From NCBI RefSeq assembly GCF_001422405.1, contig NZ_LMMV01000025.1, positions 376,956-440,955 on the forward strand: 64,000 nt of DNA, read 5' to 3'. Made by a program: the position numbers and the translations under genes. Position 1 is the stretch's first letter. Each line of letters opens with the position of its first letter. Below are positions 1-8,120 of the stretch, piece by piece. The notes beneath the pieces were generated by a model. That model was given only the letters and a program-made list of their open reading frames with translations. It searched no databases and was not told the origin of the DNA. The DNA comes from Pseudorhodoferax sp. Leaf267. Lineage in GTDB: Bacteria; Pseudomonadota; Gammaproteobacteria; Burkholderiales; Burkholderiaceae_C.

Positions 1-54
1 GTGGCGATGAATGCGGCGCTGGGCGATCCGACGGCGGTGCTGCGCAAGCGCTGA
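1..54 (+). CDS. C-terminal end of an unidentified protein
   Basis: An open frame runs from the window edge for 17 codons (VAMNAALGDPTAVLRKR) and stops with TGA at 52-54. The basic tail and tight spacing (3 bases) to the next start suggest co-transcription with the acetyltransferase that follows. Too little is present to name the family. Confidence 0.5.
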   Translation: MAMNAALGDPTAVLRKR

Positions 55-57
55 GAC

Positions 58-675
58 ATGACGCCGACGGCCAGCGCGGGCCCCTGGCGCGTGGAATGCG
101 TGCCGGCGGGCCACCTCGGCGGCTACGCCAGCATCCCGAGCCGATTCACGACCGACGTGGTGATGGACGTCGGCCCTGACGGCCCACCCTTCATGTTGCA
201 CGAGCGCCATCTGGGCGCTTCCTTCTCCAAGGACTACGACGTGCTGGAACCACCGAGGCAATGGCACGCGCTGTTCGACCTCTCCGCCTGGGCCGTGCTG
301 TCTGTCTCCGGTGCGACGGGCCGGCTGGGCGAGGCCTTGCTCGCCTGGAACACGCCCGGCGTCGACATGCTGGAGGGCCGGCGCGACCTGCTGGTCCTGT
401 GGGACATCCGGGTGGGGGCCGGGGCCAGGGGGCGCGGTGTCGGCACAGCGCTGTTCCGCGCCGCCGAGGCGTGGGGCCGCGCGCGGGCGTGCACGGGATT
501 GAAGGTCGAGACCCAGAACGTCAATGTTGCGGCCTGCCGCTTCTACCGCGCGATGGGGTGCGTGCTGGCCCAGGCGGTGCGCGGTGCCTATCCCGGGCTG
601 CCCGACGAGGTGCAGCTGATCTGGAGAAAGCCGATCGACAGCGCCGACGACCAGCGGCTATCGTGCGCCCCATGA
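58..675 (+). CDS. GNAT family N-acetyltransferase
   Basis: 205-residue protein. The acetyl-CoA binding motif A of the GNAT fold is visible as [16 protein letters not shown] near residues 117-132, preceded by a beta strand (LVLWDI) and followed by the FYRAMGC segment typical of motif B. The first ~80 residues are not recognisable as a second domain. It probably acetylates an amine on a small molecule or protein in the cytoplasm, but the substrate cannot be read from sequence. The stop codon overlaps the next start in an ATGA arrangement, so the two genes are probably translationally coupled. Confidence 0.8.
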   Translation: MTPTASAGPWRVECVPAGHLGGYASIPSRFTTDVVMDVGPDGPPFMLHERHLGASFSKDYDVLEPPRQWHALFDLSAWAVLSVSGATGRLGEALLAWNTPGVDMLEGRRDLLVLWDIRVGAGARGRGVGTALFRAAEAWGRARACTGLKVETQNVNVAACRFYRAMGCVLAQAVRGAYPGLPDEVQLIWRKPIDSADDQRLSCAP

Positions 676-1163
676 TCCGCACCGAACGATTGACCGCGCG
701 CATCGACGGCGACTTCGTCGTCTTCCTGATCGGCATGCGCATCAACAAGCCCTGGAAGGTCCACCAATGGTGGCCGGTCGTGCAGGCCATGCCGCGCATG
801 CTCAAGGAGCTGGCAGCGCGGCCCGAGGCCGGCATGCTTGGCGGCGAGATGTGGCTGGGCCGCACCACCCTCATGCTGCAGTACTGGCGCAGCATGGAAC
901 AGTTGATGGCCTACGCCAAGGACCGGCAGGCCGCGCACCTGCCGGCGTGGAAGGCGTTCAACCAGGCCGTCGGCACGAACGGCGATGTCGGCATCTGGCA
1001 CGAGACCTATGCCGTGGGACCAGGCGCTTACGAGAACATCTACGTGAACATGCCGGCGTTCGGGCTCGGCAAGGCGGGCGATCTGTTGCCGGCGACGGGG
1101 CATCGCCGGTCGGCCGAGGAACGCCTGCGCAGCGATGGGCCGCGGGCCGAAAGGCCATCCTGA
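672..1163 (+). CDS. DUF4188 family protein (monooxygenase-like fold)
   Basis: 163 residues beginning [20 protein letters not shown]. The pattern of an early [21 protein letters not shown] segment, a [19 protein letters not shown] core and an HETYAV...[13 protein letters not shown] end fits the DUF4188 family, thought to adopt a dimeric alpha-beta barrel fold like small monooxygenases. The start at 672 overlaps the preceding stop (ATGA). A longer in-frame reading upstream lies inside the acetyltransferase gene and is rejected. Function is unknown; it may act with its neighbour. Confidence 0.75.
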   Translation: MIRTERLTARIDGDFVVFLIGMRINKPWKVHQWWPVVQAMPRMLKELAARPEAGMLGGEMWLGRTTLMLQYWRSMEQLMAYAKDRQAAHLPAWKAFNQAVGTNGDVGIWHETYAVGPGAYENIYVNMPAFGLGKAGDLLPATGHRRSAEERLRSDGPRAERPS

Positions 1164-1188
1164 AGATGCGCAGCGGCATCGTGCGCGC

Positions 1189-1920
1189 ATGAACACCCGC
1201 GTCTTTGTGTCCCTGGATGTCGACAGCGCGGACGCCGCGTTCCGACTTGTCGAGCCATTGGGCGGCGAGGCCTCTGCGTACAAGGTCGGCCTGCAGCTGC
1301 TGACCGCGGAAGGGCCCGACGTGGTGCAGCGCCTGGTCGCCATGGGCAAACAGGTCTTTCTCGACCTCAAGCTGCACGAGATTCCCAACTCCGTTGCTGG
1401 CGCGGTCGCCGCTGCTGGACAGCTGGGCGCCACGATGGTGACGGTGCATGCCTCGGCCGGCTCGGCGGTGCTGCGTGCGGCGGTCGAGGCGGCGCGGGCG
1501 TATCCGAGCCTGCAGGTGCTCGCGCTGACTGTCATCACCAGTCTGCGTGATGAAGACCTGCCGGAGATCGGCCTCGCGCCTTCGGTGGTCGTGCAGGTGG
1601 AGCGCCTGGCCCGGTTGGCCGTGGCATCTGGCTGTCAGGGTGTTGTGGCTTCGGTGCAGGAGGCGGCCGTGCTGGCGAGCGTGCTGCCACCTCGCACGCT
1701 GATCGTCGCGCCAGGGATTCAGCTGGGCAGCACGCAGGCGAACGACCAATCTCGGATCGCAACGCCCGCATTGGCTGCACGCGCAGGCGCGACCCACATC
1801 GTCGTGGGGCGTGCCGTGACCCGGGCCGCCGATCCGCTCCAGGCATTCCGTGAGGTGGCGCAGGGCTTCGATGCCCCCCGCAACAACCGGAAAGTGCGCA
1901 AGGGCTGGTTGACGGCATAA
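1189..1920 (+). CDS. pyrF: Orotidine 5'-phosphate decarboxylase (group I type) with Glu in place of a catalytic Asp
   Basis: 243 residues, the usual group I length. The enzyme class converts OMP to UMP in pyrimidine synthesis. Family landmarks are present: SLDV with Asp10, YKVG with Lys32, FLDLKLHEIP with Asp59 and Lys61, PGIQLG, DQSRIATPALA and VVGRAVTRAADP. The invariant DxKxxD motif reads D59-L-K61-L-H-E64, so the second aspartate is glutamate. The start at 1189 (MNTRVFVSLD) fits the family; an upstream in-frame ATG at 1135 would add 18 residues overlapping the previous gene. Many Burkholderiales carry a longer group II pyrF, so this may be a second or divergent copy. Activity on OMP is uncertain. 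Confidence 0.75.
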   Translation: MNTRVFVSLDVDSADAAFRLVEPLGGEASAYKVGLQLLTAEGPDVVQRLVAMGKQVFLDLKLHEIPNSVAGAVAAAGQLGATMVTVHASAGSAVLRAAVEAARAYPSLQVLALTVITSLRDEDLPEIGLAPSVVVQVERLARLAVASGCQGVVASVQEAAVLASVLPPRTLIVAPGIQLGSTQANDQSRIATPALAARAGATHIVVGRAVTRAADPLQAFREVAQGFDAPRNNRKVRKGWLTA

Positions 1921-1924
1921 AAAG

Positions 1925-1942
1925 ATGCGGTTAGTTCGCATC
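1925..1942. repeat. Short inverted repeat after pyrF
   Basis: GATGCG and CGCATC arms (6 bp) face each other across a short TTAG-containing loop a few bases after the pyrF stop codon. No T-run follows, so it is at best a weak terminator or RNA-stabilising hairpin. Confidence 0.3.
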
Positions 1943-2060
1943 CGGCGGGATATCGTCGATCTTTGGTATGCAGTTCTCGATGCCGACACCAGCCAGTCCA
2001 TGCAGGGCAGGCGACCGCATCGGCCTCACGGCATGAAATGAATGCGATAAAGTACGCTTT

Positions 2061-2807
2061 GTGGGAACTTCTCCAAGTTTTTTATTCCGTCACATGCTGG
2101 CCGAGATCCCGCGCGGCACGCCCTTGTCCATCCCTTTATTGCGCGCGGGGGGATTAGGTGCCAAGCAGGCAGCAAGGCTGGCCGAGAGCGGATGGCTCCA
2201 GCGCCTGGGACGCGGCACCTACCTCCTGCCCGGCGATCAACTGGACCGCGATGCCGCGCTCGCCACGCTGACCGAGTCGGTCCCCGGGCTGCACGTGGGG
2301 GGCAGGACGGCCCTGGCCTGGCGCGGCGTGCGGCACAACCTGGCCTTCACGGAGCGGCTCAGCCTGTGGGGCGACAAGCCCGCCAGGCTGCCCGAGTGGT
2401 TCACTGCGGCGTTCCCTTCCCACTACCAGGCAACCCGGCTGTTCGACGATGGCCTGGCGGCTGCGTCGGGGCTCGCGCCGCTGCCAGGCGGCCGGCTCGA
2501 TGTGATGGTGTCCACGCCCGAGCGCGCCGTGCTGGAGCTGTTGAGCGACATCGGCAAGTCGCAGGGGCTGGAGGAGGCCAGGCACCTTGTCGAGGGCGCC
2601 CGCGCCTTGCGCATGCACGTGCTGGAGGAACTGCTGGCCCACCTCACCCGCATCAAGGTAGTGCGGCTGGCGCATGCGTTGGCCGACGAGCTCGATCTGC
2701 CGTGGAAGGACCTGGCGTGCATGCACAGCGAGCGCCTGGGCGGCGGGCGCCGTTGGGTGTCCACGACCCGGACCGGTGAGCGCCTCAACCTGAAGCGACC
2801 GGCATGA
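2061..2807 (+). CDS. AbiEi-family antitoxin (type IV toxin-antitoxin)
   Basis: 248 residues from a GTG start; an ATG at 2094 (MLAEIPRGTPLS) is an alternative and neither has a clear ribosome site. The N-terminal part (LAEIPRGTPLSIPLLRAGG...AARLAESGWLQRLGRGTYLLPGD) is the winged-helix domain of AbiEi proteins. It is followed by the HVGGRTALAWRGVRHNL motif and a C-terminal domain. AbiEi proteins repress their own operon and counteract the AbiEii nucleotidyltransferase. The stop overlaps the next start by ATGA. The gene looks intact although its toxin partner is broken. Confidence 0.85.
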   Translation: MGTSPSFLFRHMLAEIPRGTPLSIPLLRAGGLGAKQAARLAESGWLQRLGRGTYLLPGDQLDRDAALATLTESVPGLHVGGRTALAWRGVRHNLAFTERLSLWGDKPARLPEWFTAAFPSHYQATRLFDDGLAAASGLAPLPGGRLDVMVSTPERAVLELLSDIGKSQGLEEARHLVEGARALRMHVLEELLAHLTRIKVVRLAHALADELDLPWKDLACMHSERLGGGRRWVSTTRTGERLNLKRPA

Positions 2808-3722
2808 ACGCGCACTACGTCCGCACCGTGCGGTTGCTGCTGGATGTGGCGCATGCGGTGTTCGAGACATCCGCCTTCGCCATGAAGGGCGGCACGGCCT
2901 TGAACCTGTTCGTGCAGGACATGCCGCGCCTGTCGGTGGACATCGACGTGGTCTTCGTGCCGCATGCGTTGCCGCGGGATGAAGCCCTGCGCGCCATTGC
3001 CGACGAACTGGCCGCGGCCCAGGCGCGCATCGAAGCGCTGGGGTTCGATGCCGTGCTGCGCAAGGCCAAGGAGGGCAACGAGGCCAAGCTGTTCGTGCGC
3101 AGCGCGAATGTCGAAGTCAAGGTCGAGGTGAACTTCGTCTTCCGCGGCACGGTGCTGCCCCCCGAGCGCAGGCCGCTGAGCCTGGCGGCACAACAGCTGT
3201 TCTCCGCCCATGTCGAGGTGCCCGTGCTGGCGCCGCCCGAGCTGTACGCCAGCAAGCTCGTGGCCGCCCTGGACCGGCAGCATCCACGCGACCTGTTCGA
3301 CATGCAACTGATGCTGGCCGGCAATGGCTGGAGCGACGCGCTGCTCGACTGCTTCGTGGTCTACCTGGCCGCCACCACCGGCCCATGCACGAGGTGCTGT
3401 TCCCGAACGAGAAACCACTCCACGCGGTGTTCGAAAACGAGTTCGTGGGCATGACGGCGGCCCCGGTGCGCGTGGACGATTTGCTGGCGACCCGGCATCG
3501 GTTGATCGACGAACTACCGCGCGCCTTGTTGCCGCGGCACCGGCAGTTCCTGCTGTCCATGGTGCGTGCCGAGCCGGACTGGGGCCTGCTGCCCCATCCC
3601 ATCTGGCGCAACTGCCGGCGCTGCAATGGAAGCTGCGCAATCTGGCCCAGTTACGCAAGAACGCCGCGAAGTTCAAGCAGCAACAGGACGAGCTCGCGGC
3701 ACGGCTGGATCGCACGGCGTAG
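2804..3722 (+). pseudogene. AbiEii-family nucleotidyltransferase toxin, disrupted by two frameshifts
   Basis: The first frame (2804-3454) encodes the toxin's nucleotidyltransferase core: GGT at residues 29-31 and D46-I-D48 match the family signature, followed by APPELYASKLVAALDRQHPRDLFDM. Homologous sequence then leaves this frame near 3383, continues in the next frame (MHEVLFPNEKPLHAVFENEFVGMT...MVRAEPDWGLLPHP), and shifts again near 3603 to end as LAQLPALQWKLRNLAQ...LAARLDRTA at 3722. Each shift is corrected by adding one base, at C-rich spots. The joined protein would be about 306 residues, the normal AbiEii length. The toxin is therefore probably inactive; base-calling errors in C-runs are the alternative. 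Confidence 0.85.
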
Positions 3723-3761
3723 CGCGTTGCGGGCCAGCGCGGCCTGCACGGCACGCGTCGA

Positions 3762-4739
3762 TCAATACGCCGCCCCATGCGCTGCCAGCACCGGATCGCC
3801 CTCCAGCGCCGTCGATGCCCGCCCATCCACCCCCACCGGCACCTGCCCCACCAGCGTGGTGCGGTACAGCTGCCGGTCGAAGTCGAGCGCGAAGATGTCG
3901 TTCGGCGGCAGGTGGGCCGTCGAGCGGTTGTCCCAGAACGCGATGGAACCGGGCTCCCACTTGAAGCGCACCGTGAACTCGCTGCGCACCGCGTGTTCCC
4001 ACAAAAACTCCAGCAGCACGCGGCTTTCGCGCGCGTGCAGGCCGGTGATGCGCTTCAGGAAGCCCGGGCTCACGTACAGCACCTTCTCGCCCGTCTCAGG
4101 GTGCACGGTGACCAGCGGATGCTCGCTGACCAGGCGGCGCTGCTGCACCAGCTGCTGGTACTCGGCCGAGGCCTGGGCGCCCACGGGCGCGGCGAACAGA
4201 TGCTCGCCGCGCAGGCCTTCGACGATGCGCTGCATGGGCTCTGACAGCGCGGCGTAGGCGGCCGCCAGGTTGGTCCACTGCGTGTCGCCGCCGTAGGGCG
4301 GGATCGTCACGCCGCGCAGGATGGACGCGGCCGGCGGGTTGTGCGCGGCCGTCACGTCGGCATGCCAGCCGGTCCAGGGGCGCTGCTCGGCCTGGCCCGT
4401 GTGGCGGTTCGCCTTGCGGTGCTTGGCGATCGAATACAGCTCGGGGTAGCCCTCGACATGGCCGAACACCGGGTGGCCCACCGTCAGCTCGCCGAACTGG
4501 CGCGCGAACGCGATCTGCTGCGCGTGGCTCAGGTGCTGGTCGCGGAAGAACACCACCTTCCACTGCAGCAGCGCGGCGCGGATGGTGGCGATCTCGGCGG
4601 CGGCCAGCGGCGCGCGCAGGTCCACGCCGTGGATCAGCGCGCCGATGTGGGCGGACTGCGGCAGCACCTGGATGTGCTGCGTCGCGTCCAGCGCGGTCTG
4701 CAGCTGGCGCTGGATGTCGGGGGGCAGGGGCATGTTCAT
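3762..4739 (-). CDS. TauD/TfdA family Fe(II)/2-oxoglutarate dioxygenase
   Basis: 325 residues starting MNMPLPPDIQRQL, with GGAG upstream. The family couples 2-oxoglutarate decarboxylation to hydroxylation of substrates such as taurine, alkyl sulfates or aryloxyalkanoates. Visible landmarks: HIGALIHGVDL and VVFFRDQHLSHAQQIAFARQFG near the N terminus, the metal-binding WHADVT (HxD), and the distal DNRSTAHLPPND histidine region followed by RQLYRTTLVG. The length is a little above the ~280-300 typical of TauD. A Bug-type binding protein lies 26 bases upstream on the same strand, suggesting uptake or sensing of the substrate. Confidence 0.88.
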   Translation of the reverse strand: MNMPLPPDIQRQLQTALDATQHIQVLPQSAHIGALIHGVDLRAPLAAAEIATIRAALLQWKVVFFRDQHLSHAQQIAFARQFGELTVGHPVFGHVEGYPELYSIAKHRKANRHTGQAEQRPWTGWHADVTAAHNPPAASILRGVTIPPYGGDTQWTNLAAAYAALSEPMQRIVEGLRGEHLFAAPVGAQASAEYQQLVQQRRLVSEHPLVTVHPETGEKVLYVSPGFLKRITGLHARESRVLLEFLWEHAVRSEFTVRFKWEPGSIAFWDNRSTAHLPPNDIFALDFDRQLYRTTLVGQVPVGVDGRASTALEGDPVLAAHGAAY

Positions 4740-4765
4740 GGTGGTGTCTCCGTTCTCGTGGGGGT

Positions 4766-5806
4766 TCAGGGGCGGGCCTGGGCCTGGATCTGCTCGGGTG
4801 CGTCCTGCAGGCCCAGCTCGGCCAGCAGCGCGCGCGTCTGCACGATCTGGCGCTGCACGGACGCCTGCGTGGCCTCGGGGCCCAGGAACTGCGGCTTCCA
4901 CTGGTTCAGCGCGACGAAGGCCTGCCAGTCCGGCAACTGCGTCACGTGCTGCAGGGCCTGCACCCAGTAGGCCTTCTGCGCGGGCGTGATGCCGGCCGTG
5001 GTCATCACGCCCTGGAACGCCTGGCTCACGTAGTCGATGCCTTGCTCCTTCCAGGTCGGCGCATTGGCGAAGGCGCCGCCCAGGCGCTCGTCGGCGGCGA
5101 TCGCGATCACGCGCACGCGGTTGGCCTGCAGGTAGGGCAGCAGGTTGGGCGTCGTCGCCGAGACCACGTCCAGGTGCCCGCCCGCCAGCGCCGTCATGGA
5201 CTCGGCCGAGGACTTGTAGGGCACGATGCGCAGCCCCTGGATGGGCACGCCGGCCTGCTTGAGCGGCTGCGCGATGCCCAGATGGATGTGGTTGCCCAGC
5301 GTGGTCGCAATGCCGATGGACAGGCCGCCCGGGTCTCGCCGCAGCGCGGCAACCAGGTCCTGCGCGTTCTGGATCGGCGAGTCGGCGCGCACCACCACGG
5401 TGGTGAACTCGCGGAACAGCGTGGCCAGCGGCGTGAACGCCTGCAGCCGCGGCGGCAGCGCGCCCTGGGCCACGCTGGTCACGTAGCCGCTGGACAGCGT
5501 CATGAGCAGATTGGCGTTGCCGGGCTGGCGCTGCAGGATGTCCAGCGCCTGGATCGAATGCGCGCCCGAGCGGTTGCTGACCACGAAGCCCTCGGCCAGC
5601 CCTTCGCGCGTGAGCAGCTCGGTGAGCTTGCGCGCGGCGGCGTCCAGCGCGGCGCCCGCGCCGCTGGGCACGATGAACTCGGGCTTGCCGGGCTTCCAGC
5701 CGGTGTCGTTGGCGGGCGCGGCTCGCGCGGCAGAGGTCCAGGCGGGCAGCAGGCTGGCGGCCAGGGCCGCGAGCGTGGCGCGGCGGGTGGGGGAAGGGTG
5801 CGTCAC
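4766..5806 (-). CDS. Bug/TctC family periplasmic substrate-binding protein, Tat-like signal
   Basis: 346 residues from a GTG start at 5806, chosen because GGAG sits 7 bases upstream and the peptide then begins with a signal (THPSPTRRATLAALAASLLP...ARA) with a twin-arginine-like TRRATL motif. A longer frame to 5947 has no export logic. The mature part has Bug-family features: FIVPSGAGAALDAAARKL, a central GIATTLGNHIHLGIAQ segment and VPYKSSAESMTALAGGHLDVV. Bug proteins bind carboxylates in the periplasm; no TctAB membrane genes are nearby. It is upstream of, and probably co-transcribed with, the TauD-type dioxygenase. Confidence 0.85.
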   Translation of the reverse strand: MTHPSPTRRATLAALAASLLPAWTSAARAAPANDTGWKPGKPEFIVPSGAGAALDAAARKLTELLTREGLAEGFVVSNRSGAHSIQALDILQRQPGNANLLMTLSSGYVTSVAQGALPPRLQAFTPLATLFREFTTVVVRADSPIQNAQDLVAALRRDPGGLSIGIATTLGNHIHLGIAQPLKQAGVPIQGLRIVPYKSSAESMTALAGGHLDVVSATTPNLLPYLQANRVRVIAIAADERLGGAFANAPTWKEQGIDYVSQAFQGVMTTAGITPAQKAYWVQALQHVTQLPDWQAFVALNQWKPQFLGPEATQASVQRQIVQTRALLAELGLQDAPEQIQAQARP

Positions 5807-5900
5807 GGGGCGTCTCCAGGCAGGACGCGCGCCGCATGCAGGCCGACGCGCACAAGCGTGCACTCTAGGAAGCCGGCCGGCGCAGGCCAACGAAGCTTTG

Positions 5901-5916
5901 CGCATGTGCTCATGCG
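5901..5916. repeat. Inverted repeat in the divergent promoter region
   Basis: CGCATG-TGCT-CATGCG, a perfect 6-bp palindrome in the 173-base gap between the Bug/TauD genes (minus) and the small membrane protein (plus). Its place between divergent genes suits an operator, but no regulator gene is adjacent. Confidence 0.3.
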
Positions 5917-5979
5917 GAAAACGCGTAAGCCGTGGCCTGTGATGCAATGCGCCATCGCTGCAACCATCGAAGGAATGAC

Positions 5980-6201
5980 ATGGGCCCCCTCAAACTGCTG
6001 GGCATCGCGCTGATCGTGGCGGGCGTGCTCGGCCTGGCCTACGGCGGCTTCAGCTACACCAAGGACACCACGGTCGTGAAGCTCGGTCCGATCGAGATTT
6101 CCGCCAAGGAGAAGGAGCGCGTCAACGTGCCGATGTGGGCCGGCATCGGCGCCATCGCGGTGGGCGCCTTGCTGCTCGTGGTGGGCGGCAAGAAGCGCTG
6201 A
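5980..6201 (+). CDS. Small two-TM protein, DUF3185-like
   Basis: 73 residues: MGPLKLLGIALIVAGVLGLAYGGFSY, a short hydrophilic loop (GPIEISAKEKERVNVPMW), then AGIGAIAVGALLLVVGGKKR. Two transmembrane helices with a basic C terminus match the DUF3185 family of small inner-membrane proteins. AGGA lies just before the start; an earlier in-frame ATG at 5932 is not preceded by a ribosome site. Function is unknown. Confidence 0.8.
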   Translation: MGPLKLLGIALIVAGVLGLAYGGFSYTKDTTVVKLGPIEISAKEKERVNVPMWAGIGAIAVGALLLVVGGKKR

Positions 6202-6206
6202 CGCCC

Positions 6207-6803
6207 ATGCCGCGCCTGTTGCGGGTGCTGTTCGGCCTGCAGGTGCTGACGGCCATCGGCTGGCAGCTGCGCCTGCACGTGGGCGCCGGCTACAGCCTGC
6301 TGAATTTCTTCAGCTACTTCACGAACCTGTCCAACCTGTTGGCGGCTGCGGTGCTGCTGGCGGCGGCATCGGGCGCGGCGTTCGTGGGCACGGCCGGCTT
6401 CGCCGCGCTACGGTGCGCCTCGGCCGTCAACATGGCGCTGGTCGGCCTGGTGTTCGGCGCCCTGCTGCGCAACGTGGACCTGGGCGACCTGCGGCCCTGG
6501 GTCAATGCCACGCTGCACTATCTGATGCCGGTCGTGGTGGTGGCCGACTGGTGGCTGGATCCACCGGCCCACCGGCTGCGCGCGCGCCAGCTGCTGGCCG
6601 CGCTGGCGTTCCCCGCGCTGTACCTGGTGTACACGCTGCTGCGCGGCAGCCAGGTCGGGTGGTACCCGTACCCCTTCCTGAACCCGGCGCGGGCGGGCGG
6701 CTATGCCGGCGTGGCGGCCTACGCCGTCGGCATCACGGTCGCGTTCGCGTTCGTCGGCTGGGCCTTGTTCGCGCTGGGCAACCAGCGCCGCGCGACGCGC
6801 TGA
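6207..6803 (+). CDS. Pr6Pr family membrane protein
   Basis: 198 residues with about six hydrophobic helices. The FFSYFTNLSNLLAA motif in the second helix and the ATLHYLMPVVVVADWWLDPP segment are typical of the Pr6Pr (FAR-17a/AIG1-related) membrane family. WYPYPFLNP in the fifth loop is also characteristic. The start lies 5 bases after the preceding stop, so the two small membrane genes form a unit. Some eukaryotic relatives hydrolyse fatty-acid esters of hydroxy fatty acids; a bacterial role is not established. Confidence 0.8.
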   Translation: MPRLLRVLFGLQVLTAIGWQLRLHVGAGYSLLNFFSYFTNLSNLLAAAVLLAAASGAAFVGTAGFAALRCASAVNMALVGLVFGALLRNVDLGDLRPWVNATLHYLMPVVVVADWWLDPPAHRLRARQLLAALAFPALYLVYTLLRGSQVGWYPYPFLNPARAGGYAGVAAYAVGITVAFAFVGWALFALGNQRRATR

Positions 6804-6853
6804 ACGAGCGGCGAGAATCGCGGGCGCACCACCCGTTTCTACCCCGCAAGCGA

Positions 6854-7249
6854 ATGCCCAGCGCCATCATCGACATCCGCCGCAGCTACACGCAGGACGA
6901 AGAGCTGTGCCTGCTGGACATCGTCCACGGCTGCATCGTCGAAGCCTTCCGCGTCTCGCCCGTGCACCGCAACCTCACGCTCAACGTGCACGCGCCACAC
7001 CGCTTGCAGGGCCGCACGGACTGCCCGGCACCCGAGTACGTCACCAACATCAGCATCTTCGTGCTGCCTGGCCGCTCGCTGGCGGCCAAGCGCCGGCTCT
7101 ACCGCCTGCTCGTCTCGCGGCTGGAGACGCTGGGCATCCCGCCGGCCTGCGTGCTCGTGCGCCTGCACGAGCTGCCGCCCGAGAACTTTGCGGTGCGCGG
7201 CGGGCAGGCCATCTGCGACATCGAACTCGGTTACCCCGTCGACGTGTAG
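6854..7249 (+). CDS. Tautomerase family protein (4-oxalocrotonate tautomerase superfamily)
   Basis: 131 residues beginning Met-Pro, so the mature N terminus would be the catalytic Pro1 of the tautomerase superfamily. The body (TDCPAPEYVTNISIFVLPGRSLAAKRRLYRLLVSRLETLGIPPACVLVRLHELPPENFAVRGGQA) shows the second half of the beta-alpha-beta tautomerase fold, resembling the Tautomerase_2 group. Physiological substrate unknown. The next gene starts 6 bases after its stop. Confidence 0.75.
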   Translation: MPSAIIDIRRSYTQDEELCLLDIVHGCIVEAFRVSPVHRNLTLNVHAPHRLQGRTDCPAPEYVTNISIFVLPGRSLAAKRRLYRLLVSRLETLGIPPACVLVRLHELPPENFAVRGGQAICDIELGYPVDV

Positions 7250-7254
7250 CGCGC

Positions 7255-7827
7255 ATGGCCACCGCCCGCACCGCGCCCAAGCTGCAGGTCAAGCCGGTGA
7301 CGGCCGCGCGCTGGGACGACTTCGACCAGCTCTTCGGCGCGCGCGGCAGCCCCAAGTACTGCTGGTGCATGGCCTGGCGCGCCGACCAGAAGGACGCGAG
7401 GAGCCAGACCGGCACGGGCCGCAAGGCGTTGATGAAGGAACTGGTGCAGGGCGGCACGCCGGTGGGCCTGCTCGGCTACCTGGACGGCGAGCCCGTGGCC
7501 TGGTGCTCGCTCGCGCCGTTCGACACTTTCCGCGGCCTGCGCAAGGTGGCGGAGCCGCCCGAGAAGCTCTGGTCCGTCACCTGCTTCTTCGTGCGCCGCG
7601 AACACCGTGGCCAGGGGCTGACACAGCAACTGCTGGCCGCCGCCGTGCGCCACGCGCGCAAGCACGGCGCCAAGATCGTGGAGGGCACCCCGGTGCAGCC
7701 CACATCGCCGAGCTACCGGCACATGGGCTTCGTGCAGCTGTTCAAGGACGCGGGCTTCAGCGAGGTGGGGCGTGCGGGCACGCGGCGGCATGTGATGCAG
7801 TTGCCGACGCGCAAGAAGGCCGCGTGA
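7255..7827 (+). CDS. GNAT family N-acetyltransferase
   Basis: 190 residues. Motif A is CFFVRREHRGQGLTQQLLAAAVRHA near residues 108-130, with the acetyl-CoA loop RGQGLT; HGAKIVEGTPVQ and YRHMGF complete the fold. The N-terminal LFGARGSPKYCWCMAWR is common in a Comamonadaceae/actinobacterial subgroup of GNAT proteins of unknown substrate. It closes a short run of plus-strand genes and faces the toxin-antitoxin pair. Confidence 0.85.
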   Translation: MATARTAPKLQVKPVTAARWDDFDQLFGARGSPKYCWCMAWRADQKDARSQTGTGRKALMKELVQGGTPVGLLGYLDGEPVAWCSLAPFDTFRGLRKVAEPPEKLWSVTCFFVRREHRGQGLTQQLLAAAVRHARKHGAKIVEGTPVQPTSPSYRHMGFVQLFKDAGFSEVGRAGTRRHVMQLPTRKKAA

Positions 7828-7838
7828 AGGGGCCGCTG

Positions 7839-8120
7839 TCACCCATGCAGTTCGCGCAGGACCTCCGGATGGGCGACCGCGACGCGCAACAAGGTCCTGG
7901 CCGCACCATTCGGCGCCCGCCGGCCCTGCTCCCAATCCTGCAGCGTGCGCGCCGAGACGCCGAGGAGCTGCGCAAAGTCCTGTTGGGACAAGCCGACCTG
8001 CGCCCGCGCTTCGGCCGCAGCGGGCAGTGCAACCTGGGTCACCCGCGCCGCCTCGCCGCGCTTCATCTGCCGCACGGACTCCAGCAGGTCCTGCTGGAAC
8101 TTCTTCATCTCAGAGGGCAT
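7839..8120 (-). CDS. HTH-type antitoxin/repressor (NadS/HigA-like)
   Basis: 93 residues starting MPSEMKKFQQDLLESVRQMKRGEAA. The C-terminal two thirds is an XRE-type helix-turn-helix: AEARAQVGLSQQDFAQLLGVSARTLQDWEQGRRAPNGAARTLLRVA. This is the standard antitoxin of HigB-2/RelE-like pairs, which binds DNA with its toxin. The start overlaps the toxin gene's 3' end by 11 bases, and an upstream extension inside the toxin gene is rejected. The toxin-first order is usual for higBA. Confidence 0.85.
   Translation of the reverse strand: MPSEMKKFQQDLLESVRQMKRGEAARVTQVALPAAAEARAQVGLSQQDFAQLLGVSARTLQDWEQGRRAPNGAARTLLRVAVAHPEVLRELHG

Noticed and set aside
1925..1942. Intrinsic terminator after pyrF
   Set aside because: The stem is only 6 bp and no T-run follows.
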